Shown: piece after piece, positions 33,071 through 41,985 of the stretch
Position numbering within the stretch: the first letter of the stretch is position 1
How the letters are laid out: the number at the start of each line of letters is the position of its first letter
Assembly (NCBI RefSeq): GCF_026339955.1
Contig: NZ_JAPEPW010000001.1
Location: 5,451,001 to 5,515,000 of the forward strand
Direction: 5' to 3'
Source of the DNA: Streptomyces sp. NBC_01549
GTDB lineage: Bacteria > Actinomycetota > Actinomycetes > Streptomycetales > Streptomycetaceae
DNA length: 64,000 nucleotides
Program-made: the position numbers and the translations under genes
The notes under the pieces: generated by a model
Seen by the model: only the letters and a program-made list of their open reading frames with translations
Databases searched by the model: none
Told to the model about the DNA's origin: nothing

Positions 33071-33649
33071 GTGACGGTCAACATGACCAAGGGGCAGGCC
33101 ATCAGTCTGCAGAAGAACGACGGGGGCACCCTGACCGCGGTGCGCATGGGGCTCGGCTGGCAGGCGGCTCCCCGGCGCGGGCTGTTCGGCTCGCGCACCC
33201 GGGAGATCGACCTCGACGCGTCCGCCGTGCTGTTCGCGGACAAGCAGCCCGTCGACGTGGTGTTCTTCCGTCACCTCGTCAGCGACGACGGCTCCGTACG
33301 GCACACCGGTGACAACCTGGTCGGTGGCGTGGGCCAGGGTGGCGACGACGAGGCGATCCTCGTCGACCTGCAGCGCGTCCCGGTCCACATCGACCAGATC
33401 ATCTTCACCGTGAACTCCTTCACCGGCCAGACGTTCCAGGAAGTGCAGAACGCGTTCTGCCGTCTGGTCGACGAGACCAACGGCCAGGAGCTCGCCCGTT
33501 ACACGCTCGCGGGCGGCGGCCAGTACACGGCGCAGATCATGGCGAAGGTGCACCGCGCGGGCCCCGGCTGGCAGATGACGGCCCTGGGCACACCGGCCAA
33601 CGGCCGCACCTTCCAGGACCTGATGCCCGCGATCCTGCCGCACCTGTAG
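33071..33649 (+). CDS. TerD-family calcium-binding stress protein
   Basis: This 192-residue protein starts at GTG 33071 (GAGAGGGG upstream). It has the TerD beta-sandwich signature: REIDLDASAVLF, VFFRHLVSDDGSVRHTGDNLVGG and GDDEAILVDLQRVP. The Asp pairs bind Ca2+ in characterised homologues. TerD proteins act in tellurite resistance, general chemical stress and, in Streptomyces, development. The next gene, a second TerD-type protein with a large C-terminal extension, starts 45 bases later on the same strand. Confidence 0.92.
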   Translation: MTVNMTKGQAISLQKNDGGTLTAVRMGLGWQAAPRRGLFGSRTREIDLDASAVLFADKQPVDVVFFRHLVSDDGSVRHTGDNLVGGVGQGGDDEAILVDLQRVPVHIDQIIFTVNSFTGQTFQEVQNAFCRLVDETNGQELARYTLAGGGQYTAQIMAKVHRAGPGWQMTALGTPANGRTFQDLMPAILPHL

Positions 33650-33694
33650 GCAGCGCGGCGCCCGGCACACGAAGCGACACGGGGGGACAAGGCG

Positions 33695-35713
33695 ATGACG
33701 GCCGAGCTGGTCCGGGGGCAGAACCACCCGCTCTCCCAGGCCCGTCTTGAGGTCCGCGTATCGGCCGGTCGGCCGGTCGTGGCCGGGGCCACGCTCAGCG
33801 ACGAGCAGGGCAGGGTGCGGGGCGTCGAATGGGTGGCTCACCCCGGCGCACCCACCCTGCCAGGGCTCGAGGTATCCAAGCAGGCGGCGGCCGACCACCG
33901 CCTCGCGTTCGACCTGGACGCCCTGCCGGGGACCGTGCACCGCGTCAGCGTGCTGCTCGCACTGCCGACCGGTGTCGGCGGCCCTGTCCGGTTCGGGGCC
34001 GTCGCCGCCCCCTTCGTCGCCGTCACCGGCCTCGACGGCTCCGAGGTCGCCAGCTACACCATCACCGGCCTGGACACGGAGTCGGCCGTCGTCGCGCTGG
34101 AGCTCTACCGCAGACAGGGCGCCTGGAAGGTACGCGCGGTCGGCCAGGGGTACGCGGGCGGCCTCGCCGAACTCCTCACCGACCAGGGCCTGCCCGAGGC
34201 CCAGCAGCTCGCGGGCGGCATCGACGAAGCGGTGGCCCAAGGGCTGGCCCGCTCGGTGGCGGCACCCCCGCCGCGGACGGCGGACACGGACCGCTCACGA
34301 CAGGCGGCGGCCTCGGCCTCGGGACCGGACCAGCCGTACGCCGGGCGCCCGGGCGCCTCCGGGAGCGTACCGCCGCAGTCCCCGTACGACGCGCCGGGTC
34401 CGCAAGGCGCGACGGTCCCGCAGACGGGCTACCCGGCGGGCCTCGCGCAGCCCGACCCCTCCGCCGTCACCCAGTCGTCCGCCGCCACGGGCGGCCCGGT
34501 CGACTACAGCCACCCCGGCCGGCAGACCGCCGCGCCGCCCCCGCCTCCGCCGACCGCAACTCCGACCGCGCCCGGGCAGCCCGCGCGGCCCGTCGCCGGT
34601 GACGCGACCGGCTGGTCCATGGAGGAGCGGCTCTACAGCCAGGTGTGGGGCATGTTCGAGGACCTGGCGCGCACCACGGCCGCGTATCGCAGCGCCGTCG
34701 ACTTCGCCGACTCGCGCATGGAGCAGGAGCTCGACAAGGTCCTGTCCGATCCGCGCAGCAGGATCGGCGGGCAGGGCGACGCCGCGCGTGAGGCGGCCCA
34801 GGCCAAGCGCGCGGGTCTGGTGGACCAGGCCCGCGCCGCGCTCGACCGGGACCTCGCCCAACTCGCTGCCGAGGCCGAGGTGGTGGAGCCCGCGCTGCCC
34901 GCGGCGTACGCAGCCTGGGACAACCCGGTCTGGCACGGCTACCGGGTACCCATGGAGATCCCCATGGCCCTGCGTCTCGGTGATCTCCGGCTGCCCGAGA
35001 GCGAGGGCCTGAGCATCCCGATGCTGGTCCGGCTCCCGCTCGAACGCGGCCTGTGGATCGACAGCGGACGGGCCGGCCTCGACGACCCGCTCGCCGACTC
35101 CGACGAACTGCGCCGCCTTGCCATGGACACGGCGGTGGCGCACGCCGCCCGGCTGCTCGCCGCCTACCCCGCGGGCGAGTTCACGGTGCATGTGATCGAC
35201 CCTGCCGGTTCGGGAGCCTCGTCCCTCGCGCCGCTGGTGCGTTCCGGAGTCCTCGACGGTCCGCCCGCCGCCGGCGCCGCGGGGGTGGGCGAGGTGCTGG
35301 CCCGGCTCACCCAGCGGGTCGATCTGGTCCAGATGGCGGTGCGCGGCGGAGTGGCCGACTCGCTACCGCCGGACCTCGACACCGCCGAACAGCTGCTGAT
35401 CGTCAACGACTTCCCGCACGGTTTCGACGACCGCGCCGTGACGGGGTTGCGCTATCTCGCGGACGAGGGACCGGCCGTCGGCGTCCATCTGATGATGGTC
35501 GCGGACCGGGAGGACGCCGCCGCCTACGGGCCGCTGCTCGATCCTCTCTGGCGTTCGCTGTTGCGAATCACCCCCGTGCCCGACGACCATCTCGCCGATC
35601 CGTGGGTGGGGCATGCCTGGACGTACGAGCCCGCGCTCGTCCCGCCGGGCAGTCAGGTGCTCCAGCAGGTGCTCTCCCAGGTGGCGGCGGCCCGCCGCTC
35701 GTGGAACCGCTGA
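33695..35713 (+). CDS. TerD-domain protein with a large C-terminal P-loop-like domain
   Basis: This 672-residue protein has a weakly conserved TerD domain (about 1-175: LDALPGTVHRVSVLLALP, VALELYRRQGAWKVRAVGQGYAGGL). A Pro/Ala/Gln-rich linker (about 190-305) follows, then a helical coiled-coil region (MEERLYSQVWGMFEDLARTTAAYRSAVDFA, about 310-405). A C-terminal domain resembles FtsK/HerA-like NTPases by secondary structure, with FTVHVIDPAG and the Walker B-like LLIVNDFP. No Walker A is seen, so ATPase activity is doubtful. It is likely co-transcribed with terD. Fusions of this type belong to the Ter stress systems. The exact role is unknown. Confidence 0.8.
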   Translation: MTAELVRGQNHPLSQARLEVRVSAGRPVVAGATLSDEQGRVRGVEWVAHPGAPTLPGLEVSKQAAADHRLAFDLDALPGTVHRVSVLLALPTGVGGPVRFGAVAAPFVAVTGLDGSEVASYTITGLDTESAVVALELYRRQGAWKVRAVGQGYAGGLAELLTDQGLPEAQQLAGGIDEAVAQGLARSVAAPPPRTADTDRSRQAAASASGPDQPYAGRPGASGSVPPQSPYDAPGPQGATVPQTGYPAGLAQPDPSAVTQSSAATGGPVDYSHPGRQTAAPPPPPPTATPTAPGQPARPVAGDATGWSMEERLYSQVWGMFEDLARTTAAYRSAVDFADSRMEQELDKVLSDPRSRIGGQGDAAREAAQAKRAGLVDQARAALDRDLAQLAAEAEVVEPALPAAYAAWDNPVWHGYRVPMEIPMALRLGDLRLPESEGLSIPMLVRLPLERGLWIDSGRAGLDDPLADSDELRRLAMDTAVAHAARLLAAYPAGEFTVHVIDPAGSGASSLAPLVRSGVLDGPPAAGAAGVGEVLARLTQRVDLVQMAVRGGVADSLPPDLDTAEQLLIVNDFPHGFDDRAVTGLRYLADEGPAVGVHLMMVADREDAAAYGPLLDPLWRSLLRITPVPDDHLADPWVGHAWTYEPALVPPGSQVLQQVLSQVAAARRSWNR

Positions 35714-35824
35714 CCCGCGGAGCGCTTTGTCAAGCATCAGTAAAGCTGTTTGACCAGGGAGTTTGGCCTTTCTTTTACTAATCGCTTTACCTTTCCTTGG
35801 TGTTTCAGGTACTGTTTTCCGCAC

Positions 35825-35950
35825 GGAGGGGAGTACTCCCTACCTATAGCGACGTACCCGTCAATACGGATCTGACCAGATCCCGGGGCGTCGGCCCGCG
35901 GACCGCGGACGCATCACGCGTCGCACCGGTCGCGGGTGGAAGAGACCTCC
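35825..35950 (+). ncRNA. yybP-ykoY manganese riboswitch upstream of terC
   Basis: The P1 helix GGAGG (35825-35829) pairs with CCTCC (35946-35950). It is followed by the conserved L1 sequence GGAGTA (35830-35835). The L3-type sequence CCGTCAATACGG is at 35858-35869, and GGAAGAGACC leads back into P1. These match the yybP-ykoY consensus known to bind Mn2+. The expression platform is visible. The P1 3' strand CCTCC plus GCAG (35946-35955) is complementary to CTGC plus the terC ribosome-binding site GGAGG (35983-35992, one mismatch). Mn2+ binding would hold CCTCC in P1 and free the site, so an ON switch for translation is predicted. This prediction is inference. It could also act on transcription. 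The A/T-rich stretch 35740-35820 just upstream probably holds the promoter. Confidence 0.8.
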
Positions 35951-35996
35951 AGCAGCGATGACGCTGGTATTTGCCGTTACGACTGCCGGAGGCGCA

Positions 35997-37013
35997 GTGG
36001 ATGTTTCCGTGACCCTTTGGGTCCTCACGATCGTGGGCCTCGCCGCCCTCATCGCGCTCGACTTCTTCATCGGCCGCAAGCCGCACGACGTATCGATCAA
36101 GGAAGCCGGAATCTGGACGATCGTCTGGATCGCCCTGGCCGGACTGTTCGGCCTGGGACTGCTCGTCCTCTCCGGCGGCCAGCCCGCGGGCGAGTTCTTC
36201 GCCGGCTACATCACCGAGAAGTCGCTGAGCGTCGACAACCTCTTCGTCTTCGTCCTGATCATGGCGAAGTTCGCCGTGCCGACGCAGTACCAGCAGCGGG
36301 TACTTCTCGTCGGCGTCCTCATAGCGCTCGTCCTGCGCACGATCTTCATCGCCGCGGGCGCCGCGATCATCTCCAACTTCGCCTGGGTCTTCTACATATT
36401 CGGCGCGTTCCTCATCTACACGGCCTGGAAGCTGATCCAGGAGGCGCGGGCCGACGAGCCGGAGGAGGAGTTCGAGGAGAACAAGCTGCTCAAGGCCGCC
36501 GAGAGGCGCTTCGGCGTGGCCGACCGCTATCACGGCACCAAGCTGTGGATCGAGCAGAACGGCAAGCGCGTCATGACGCCGATGCTGGTCGTGATGCTCG
36601 CGATCGGTACCACCGACGTGCTCTTCGCGCTCGACTCCATCCCCGCGATCTTCGGCCTGACCCAGGACCCGTACATCGTCTTCACGGCCAACGCGTTCGC
36701 GCTGATGGGTCTGCGCCAGCTGTACTTCCTCATCGGCGGCCTGCTCAGGAAGCTGGTCCACCTCAGCTACGGCCTGTCCGTCATCCTCGGCTTCATCGGC
36801 GTCAAGCTGGTGCTGCACGCGCTGCACGAGTCCGGCGTCCACGTTCCCGAGATCTCCATCCCGGTCTCGCTCGGAGTGATCTGCGCGGTCCTGGTCGTCA
36901 CGACGATCACCAGCCTGATCGCGTCCAAGAAGCAGGCGGCGCTGGAAGCGTCCGAAGGAGCGTCGGAGACCTCGAAGTCCCCGAAGTCCCCGACGAACAG
37001 CATCGACGTCTGA
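35997..37013 (+). CDS. terC: TerC/Alx-family membrane protein (Mn2+ efflux)
   Basis: This 338-residue membrane protein has about nine hydrophobic segments. TerC motifs include DFFIGRKPHDVSI, the acidic-residue-bearing GYITEKSLSVDNLFVFVLIM, and GTTDVLFALDSIPAIFGLT. E. coli Alx and related TerC proteins export Mn2+ to balance or supply metalloproteins. The riboswitch directly upstream supports a manganese role. GTG 35997 with GGAGG 4 bases earlier is the start. An ATG at 35958 in the same frame is an alternative. A strong terminator follows. Confidence 0.92.
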   Translation: MDVSVTLWVLTIVGLAALIALDFFIGRKPHDVSIKEAGIWTIVWIALAGLFGLGLLVLSGGQPAGEFFAGYITEKSLSVDNLFVFVLIMAKFAVPTQYQQRVLLVGVLIALVLRTIFIAAGAAIISNFAWVFYIFGAFLIYTAWKLIQEARADEPEEEFEENKLLKAAERRFGVADRYHGTKLWIEQNGKRVMTPMLVVMLAIGTTDVLFALDSIPAIFGLTQDPYIVFTANAFALMGLRQLYFLIGGLLRKLVHLSYGLSVILGFIGVKLVLHALHESGVHVPEISIPVSLGVICAVLVVTTITSLIASKKQAALEASEGASETSKSPKSPTNSIDV

Positions 37014-37040
37014 TCACGTCGGAGGCGGCAACAACCGCCC

Positions 37041-37081
37041 CGGGGCGGGGTGCGCGACGCAAGGACGCGCGCCCCGCCCCG
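37041..37081. terminator. Strong hairpin terminator after terC
   Basis: A 16-bp stem with one G-U pair (37041-37056 with 37066-37081) encloses a 9-base loop, 27 bases after the terC stop. Confidence 0.85.
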
Positions 37082-37139
37082 TATCCGCTCGGGCGACCAT
37101 CGGAATGCGGGGCCGGTCCGCGCCTGCGACGATCACTGC

Positions 37140-38240
37140 ATGATCGTTCGGCTCCGGTCACTCCTGACACGGTGGACGGCCGTCGTGCCCGTGATCGCGG
37201 TAGTCCTGCTGGCCTTCACCTGGGGACGCGACCTGCCCGGCGCGATCGTCGCACTGGTGACCCTGGTCCTGGCCGGGGCGGTGCTGGCCGCGGTCCACCA
37301 CGCCGAGGTGATCGCACACCGGGTCGGCGAACCCTTCGGGTCCCTCGTCCTGGCCGTCGCCGTCACGATCATCGAAGTGGCCCTCATCGTCACCCTGATG
37401 GCGGACGGCGGTGCCAAGAGCGCCACACTCGCCCGTGACACGGTGTTCGCGGCCGTGATGATCACATGCAACGGCATCGTCGGACTGTGCCTGCTCGTCG
37501 CCTCCCTGCGCCACGGGCTCGCCGTCTTCAACGCGGAGGGCACCGGCGCCGCCCTGGCGACCGTCGCGACACTGGCCACGCTCAGCCTGGTCTTCCCGAC
37601 CTTCACCACCAGCAAGCCGGGCCCGGAGTTCTCCACGGCCCAGCTCACCTTCGCCGCGCTCGCCTCGCTCGTCCTGTACGGCCTGTTCGTGACGACCCAG
37701 ACCGTGCGGCACCGCGACTACTTCCTCCCGATCACCCGTCTGGGCGAGGTGATCGACGTGGACGAGCACGCGGGCACCCCGTCCACCCGTGCCACCGGGA
37801 TCAGCCTGGGACTGCTCGCCCTGGCCCTCGTCGGAGTGGTCGGCCTCGCCAAGGGCGTGTCGCCCACCATCGAGTCGGGCGTGGAGGCGGCCGGTATGCC
37901 GCAGTCCGTGGTCGGTGTGATCATCGCGCTGCTCGTGCTGCTGCCGGAGACCATCGCCGCGGTCCGGTCGGCCCGCCGCGACCGGGTGCAGACCAGTCTG
38001 AACCTCGCCCTCGGCTCCGCGATGGCCAGCATCGGCCTGACGATTCCCGCGGTCGCCCTGGCGTCCGTCTGGCTCTCCGGACCGCTCGTACTCGGCCTGG
38101 GATCCACCCATATGGTGCTGCTCGCGCTCACGGTGGTCGTGAGCTCCCTGACGGTCGTCCCCGGACGTGCGACGCCCCTTCAGGGAGGCGTGCATCTGGT
38201 GGTGTTCGCGGCGTACCTGGAGCTGGCGGTCAACCCCTAG
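37140..38240 (+). CDS. chaA: ChaA-type calcium/cation:proton antiporter
   Basis: This 366-residue protein of the Ca2+/cation antiporter (CaCA) family has about eleven membrane segments. Two acidic alpha-repeat motifs are GEPFGSLVLAVAVTIIEVALIV and LVLLPETIAAVRSARRDRVQTSLNLALGSAMASIGLTIPAV. It exchanges cations (Ca2+, K+ or Na+) for protons across the cytoplasmic membrane. ATG 37140 follows GACGAT by 6 bases, a weak leaderless signal. It sits behind terC and its terminator. Together with TerD (Ca2+-binding) and TerC (Mn2+) it forms a metal-handling neighbourhood. Confidence 0.9.
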   Translation: MIVRLRSLLTRWTAVVPVIAVVLLAFTWGRDLPGAIVALVTLVLAGAVLAAVHHAEVIAHRVGEPFGSLVLAVAVTIIEVALIVTLMADGGAKSATLARDTVFAAVMITCNGIVGLCLLVASLRHGLAVFNAEGTGAALATVATLATLSLVFPTFTTSKPGPEFSTAQLTFAALASLVLYGLFVTTQTVRHRDYFLPITRLGEVIDVDEHAGTPSTRATGISLGLLALALVGVVGLAKGVSPTIESGVEAAGMPQSVVGVIIALLVLLPETIAAVRSARRDRVQTSLNLALGSAMASIGLTIPAVALASVWLSGPLVLGLGSTHMVLLALTVVVSSLTVVPGRATPLQGGVHLVVFAAYLELAVNP

Positions 38241-38284
38241 CCGACCCCTGGTCGCCTCCTGGCCAACCTCCTGGCCGACGCCGA

Positions 38285-38314
38285 CCGGGGAAAGGGGGCT
38301 CACTCTCTCCCCGG
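38285..38314. terminator. Weak hairpin between convergent chaA and MFS genes
   Basis: CCGGGGA (38285-38291) pairs with TCCCCGG (38308-38314) over a 16-base loop, in the 81-base gap between the two stop codons. Confidence 0.4.
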
Positions 38315-38321
38315 GCGCCAG

Positions 38322-39623
38322 TCACTCGGTGGCGGGCGCGACAGCCACCCTGGACACCGGCCGCGTTTCCGGCAGCAGCGCGAAGCACCCGAGGCTGAAC
38401 AGAGCGATCCCCGTCAGATACGCCGCCACACCCCAGGGCACCCGTTCTCCCTCGGCCACAGCCGTCGCCACGATGGGGGTGAGCGCGCCGCCCAGGACCC
38501 CGCCCAGGTTGTAGCCCACCGCCGCCCCCGTGCAGCGCACCCGAGGCTCGTACAACTCGGGGAGGTACGCGGCGATCACGGCGAACATCATGATGAACGC
38601 GAGCAGCGCCACCAGGAAGCCCAGGAACATCAACAGGGGTTCGCCGGTCGACAGCAGCGCGATCATCGGGAACATCCACAGTGCGATGGCCGTACATCCC
38701 GCCAGGCACAGCGGCCGCCGTCCGTAGCGGTCGCCCAGGAGGGCCACCAAGGGCGTCAGGGAGCCCTTCACCACCACGGCCGCCATGATGCAGGACAGCA
38801 TGACGGTACGGCTCACCCCGAGCCGCTCGACGCCGTAGGCGAGCGCCCAGGTCGTCACCGCGTAGAACACGGCGTAACCGACCGCGAGCCCGCCGGCCGT
38901 CAGCAGGACGAGCCGCCAGTGGTCGCGCACCACCTCGGCGAGCGGCACGCGCGCGTGGTCCTCCATTTCCAGGAAGCTGGGGCTCTCCGCGAGAGAGCTG
39001 CGCAGCCACAGTCCCGCCGCCGCGAGTACGCCCGCCGCCCAGAACGGCACCCGCCACCCCCATGCCGCGAACTGCGCGTCGGACAGCGTCGCCGACAGCA
39101 TCAGCATCACGCCGTTGGCCAGCACGAACCCCACGGAGGGGCCGATCTGCGGGAAGCTCGACCACAGGGCGCGCCGTTCGGCGGGCGCGTGCTCCGCGGT
39201 CAGCAGCACCGCCCCGCCCCACTCCCCGCCGAGCCCGAGCCCCTGCAGGAAACGCAGCACAAGAAGGAGCAGGGGAGCGGCGGTACCGATCGAGTCGTAC
39301 GTCGGCACGCATCCGACCGCGACGGTCGCGGCGCCGGTCAGCAACAGCGAGGCGACGAGCACCGGCCGCCGTCCGCGCCGGTCCCCGATGTGCCCGAACA
39401 GCACCGAGCCGAGCGGGCGGGCGACGAACCCGACGCCGAACGTCGCGAAGGCCGCCAGGGTCCCCGCGAGCGGTGAGAAGGTCGGGAAGAACAATGGTCC
39501 CAGGACCAGGGCGGCCGCGGTCCCGTAGACGAAGAAGTCGTAGAACTCGATGGCGGTCCCGGCGAGCGAGGCGGCCGCGAGGCGGAGCATGGAGGGCGCC
39601 CTTACGGTGCGTACGTCGTGCAT
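38322..39623 (-). CDS. MFS metabolite:H+ symporter (MHS family)
   Basis: This 433-residue transporter has 12 hydrophobic segments. The MHS family signature is near the N-terminus: [19 protein letters not shown]. The conserved loop is [15 protein letters not shown], followed by the motif [31 protein letters not shown] members import organic acids such as shikimate, alpha-ketoglutarate, proline or osmolytes. The gene is divergent from aroQ, 223 bases away, so shikimate or quinate is an attractive guess but unproven. The start ATG 39623 has a moderate ribosome-binding site. Confidence 0.9.
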   Translation of the reverse strand: MHDVRTVRAPSMLRLAAASLAGTAIEFYDFFVYGTAAALVLGPLFFPTFSPLAGTLAAFATFGVGFVARPLGSVLFGHIGDRRGRRPVLVASLLLTGAATVAVGCVPTYDSIGTAAPLLLLVLRFLQGLGLGGEWGGAVLLTAEHAPAERRALWSSFPQIGPSVGFVLANGVMLMLSATLSDAQFAAWGWRVPFWAAGVLAAAGLWLRSSLAESPSFLEMEDHARVPLAEVVRDHWRLVLLTAGGLAVGYAVFYAVTTWALAYGVERLGVSRTVMLSCIMAAVVVKGSLTPLVALLGDRYGRRPLCLAGCTAIALWMFPMIALLSTGEPLLMFLGFLVALLAFIMMFAVIAAYLPELYEPRVRCTGAAVGYNLGGVLGGALTPIVATAVAEGERVPWGVAAYLTGIALFSLGCFALLPETRPVSRVAVAPATE

Positions 39624-39846
39624 GCCGCGTCAACTACCCACGGTGACGGACGGTTACGGGGGCGCGCGGGAGCAGGGTGCGCGTCGGAGGTCGTTCGTGA
39701 TGCGCCGGGGCAGCCCGGCCTCGTACGGCCCGGAGGGGGCCGCATCACGGAATGGACGGGCCGTCACCGCCGCGCCGGGCCGTGATAGACCGGGTCGCAG
39801 CAGCGGTCCTCGACGGGCCGGCAGATCTGGAAGGACCGGAGGAACC

Positions 39847-40320
39847 GTGCCCCGCACCCTCGCCAACGCCCCGATCATGATCCTCAACGGGCCCAATCTG
39901 AACCTTCTCGGGCAGCGTCAGCCGGAGATCTATGGCTCGGACACGCTCGCGGACGTGGCGGCCCTGTGTGCCAAGGCGGCCGCCGCACACGGCGGCACGG
40001 TGGACTTCCGTCAGTCCAACCACGAGGGCGAGCTGGTGGACTGGATCCACGAGGCACGCCTGAACCATGCCGGGATCGTGATCAACCCGGCCGCGTACTC
40101 GCACACCTCCGTCGCGATCCTGGACGCGCTCAACGCCTGCGACGGCCTTCCGGTGGTGGAGGTCCACATCTCCAACATCCACCAGCGCGAGGAGTTCCGG
40201 CACCACTCGTACGTCTCGCGGCGGGCCGACGGGGTCATCGCGGGGTGCGGGGTGCAGGGATACGCGTTCGCGGTGGAGCGGGTCGCCGCGTTGGCGGGGA
40301 CGGGGCAGGCGGAAGCCTGA
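39847..40320 (+). CDS. aroQ: 3-Dehydroquinate dehydratase, type II
   Basis: This 157-residue enzyme converts 3-dehydroquinate to 3-dehydroshikimate, acting in the shikimate pathway or quinate catabolism. Type II motifs include [19 protein letters not shown], with the catalytic Tyr in the lid loop, [28 protein letters not shown] and [21 protein letters not shown]. It starts at GTG 39847 with GGAGG upstream. It stands apart from other aro genes here. Its stop lies one base from the end of the convergent ABC transporter ATPase gene. Confidence 0.96.
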   Translation: MPRTLANAPIMILNGPNLNLLGQRQPEIYGSDTLADVAALCAKAAAAHGGTVDFRQSNHEGELVDWIHEARLNHAGIVINPAAYSHTSVAILDALNACDGLPVVEVHISNIHQREEFRHHSYVSRRADGVIAGCGVQGYAFAVERVAALAGTGQAEA

Positions 40321-40321
40321 C

Positions 40322-41074
40322 TCAGAGCCGCCCCGCCTCCACGATCCGGCGCAGGAACCGCTGGGTGCGCTCCTGTCGCGGGCGCCCGAAGAGCTCCTGG
40401 GCCGTGCCGCGTTCGAGGACCACACCGCCGTCCAGGAAGCACACCTGGTCGGCGACCTCGCGGGCGAAGCCCATCTCGTGCGTGGCCAGCACCATGGTCA
40501 TGCCCTCGTCCTTCAGGTCCCGGACGACGGACAGGACCTCGCCCACGAGTTCCGGGTCGAGGGCGGCGGTGATCTCGTCGAGGAGCAGCAGCCGGGGGCG
40601 TACGGCCAAGGCGCGGACGATCGCGGCCCGTTGCTGCTGGCCGCCGCTCAGCCGGTCGGGGTACTCGCCCGCCTTGGCGCCGAGACCGAGCCGGTCGAGC
40701 AGTTCACGCGCGTGTGCCTCGGCCTCCTCGCGGCCCACACCGTGCACACGGCGCGGGGCGAGTGTGATGTTCTCCAGCACGGTCATGTGCGGGAAGAGGT
40801 TGTACGCCTGGAAGACCACGCCGATCCGACGGCGTACGGCATCCTGGTCGGCCCGTGGGTCGGTGATCTCCTCGCCGTCCAGCCAGATCGCGCCGTCGTC
40901 GATCTCATCGAGCAGGTTCGCGCAGCGCAGCAGGGTCGACTTGCCGGAGCCGGAGGCGCCGATCAGGGCGGTCACCGTGTGCGGGGCGACCTCCAGGTCG
41001 ACGTCCCGCAACACGACCGCGTCGCCGAAGGTCTTGCGGACGGACTCCATCCGCAGCACCGGTGTGCCGGTCAT
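40322..41074 (-). CDS. Polar amino-acid ABC transporter ATP-binding protein
   Basis: This 250-residue ATPase of the GlnQ/HisP type has Walker [15 protein letters not shown]-loop FQAYNLFPHMTVLENI, signature LSGGQQQRAAIVRALA, Walker B LLLLDEITAALDPE and the switch His in LATHEMGFA. In the Walker B tail the usual Pro is replaced by Ile (DEIT). ATG 41074 overlaps the permease stop as ATGA. It is the last gene of an SBP-permease-ATPase operon. Confidence 0.93.
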   Translation of the reverse strand: MTGTPVLRMESVRKTFGDAVVLRDVDLEVAPHTVTALIGASGSGKSTLLRCANLLDEIDDGAIWLDGEEITDPRADQDAVRRRIGVVFQAYNLFPHMTVLENITLAPRRVHGVGREEAEAHARELLDRLGLGAKAGEYPDRLSGGQQQRAAIVRALAVRPRLLLLDEITAALDPELVGEVLSVVRDLKDEGMTMVLATHEMGFAREVADQVCFLDGGVVLERGTAQELFGRPRQERTQRFLRRIVEAGRL

Positions 41075-41985
41075 ATGGTCCCTCTCTGGGCGCGCTGACG
41101 GTCCATCCGGGCCGTGATCCAGTCCGTGAAGCGGGTCATCGGGATGGTCAGCGCGACGAACACCAGTCCCGCGACGATGTACGGCGTGTAGTTGAGGCTG
41201 CGGCCCACGATGATGTCGGCGGCGCGCACCGCGTCGACCGCGCCGCCGATCGACACGAGCCCGGTGTCCTTCTGGAGGGACACCAGGTCGTTGAGGAGCG
41301 GCGGCACCTGACGGCGTACCGCCTGGGGGAGAACGACGTAGCGCAGGGCCTGCCGGTTGGTGAGCCCCAGCGAGCGGGCCGCGGCGCGCTGCGAGGGGTG
41401 GATGGACTCGATGCCGGCGCGGAACACCTCGGCGACGTAGGCCGAGTACGTCAGTGTCAGCGCCGTACCGCCCAACAGGACCGGGTCCACGGTGACGCCC
41501 TGCAGCCGCAGCGCGGGGACGCCCAGGACCACGATCATCAGGTTGATGATGAGGGGGAGGCCGCGGAAGAAGTCCGTGTACGCGGCGGCCAGCGCCCGCA
41601 CGGGGAAGAACACCGGGCCGCGCAGGGTGCGGGCGATGGCGATCAGCATGCCCAGGACGAGGACCGCGACGCCGCATATCAGGAGCAGCCGTACGTTCAG
41701 CCACAGCCCTTCGAGGACCTTGGGGAACGCCTCGCGCGCGTACTGCCCGTTGAAGAACGTCTCCTTGGTGCGCGACCAGCCGGGCGCGTTGACGACGACG
41801 AGGTACAGCACGACGCCGGTGACCAGGGTGGACAGCGCGGCGATCGCCGTCGCGCGGCGGGCGCGGGCGCGCTTGTGGCGCTCCCGTTCGATCCGGCGCC
41901 GCGACGGGACGTACGTCTCGGGCATGTCGCCCTCGCCGGAGTCCTTTCCGGGCTCCTCTCCCGACTCCGCCTTGGTGACGGTCAC
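41071..41985 (-). CDS. Polar amino-acid ABC transporter permease
   Basis: This 304-residue HisM-family inner-membrane protein has a cytosolic basic N-terminus (RRRIERERHKRARARR) and five to six membrane segments. The GlnP-type transmission motif is IHPSQRAAARSLGLTNRQALRYVVLPQAVRR. There is a single permease gene, so the transporter probably uses a homodimer. It overlaps its neighbours by 4 bases on both sides: GTGA at 41982-41985 with the binding-protein gene and ATGA with the ATPase gene. Confidence 0.93.
   Translation of the reverse strand: MTVTKAESGEEPGKDSGEGDMPETYVPSRRRIERERHKRARARRATAIAALSTLVTGVVLYLVVVNAPGWSRTKETFFNGQYAREAFPKVLEGLWLNVRLLLICGVAVLVLGMLIAIARTLRGPVFFPVRALAAAYTDFFRGLPLIINLMIVVLGVPALRLQGVTVDPVLLGGTALTLTYSAYVAEVFRAGIESIHPSQRAAARSLGLTNRQALRYVVLPQAVRRQVPPLLNDLVSLQKDTGLVSIGGAVDAVRAADIIVGRSLNYTPYIVAGLVFVALTIPMTRFTDWITARMDRQRAQRGTI

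Noticed and set aside
30793-33243. Long minus-strand ORF antisense to uvrB and terD
   Set aside because: It is a high-GC shadow frame with no domain.
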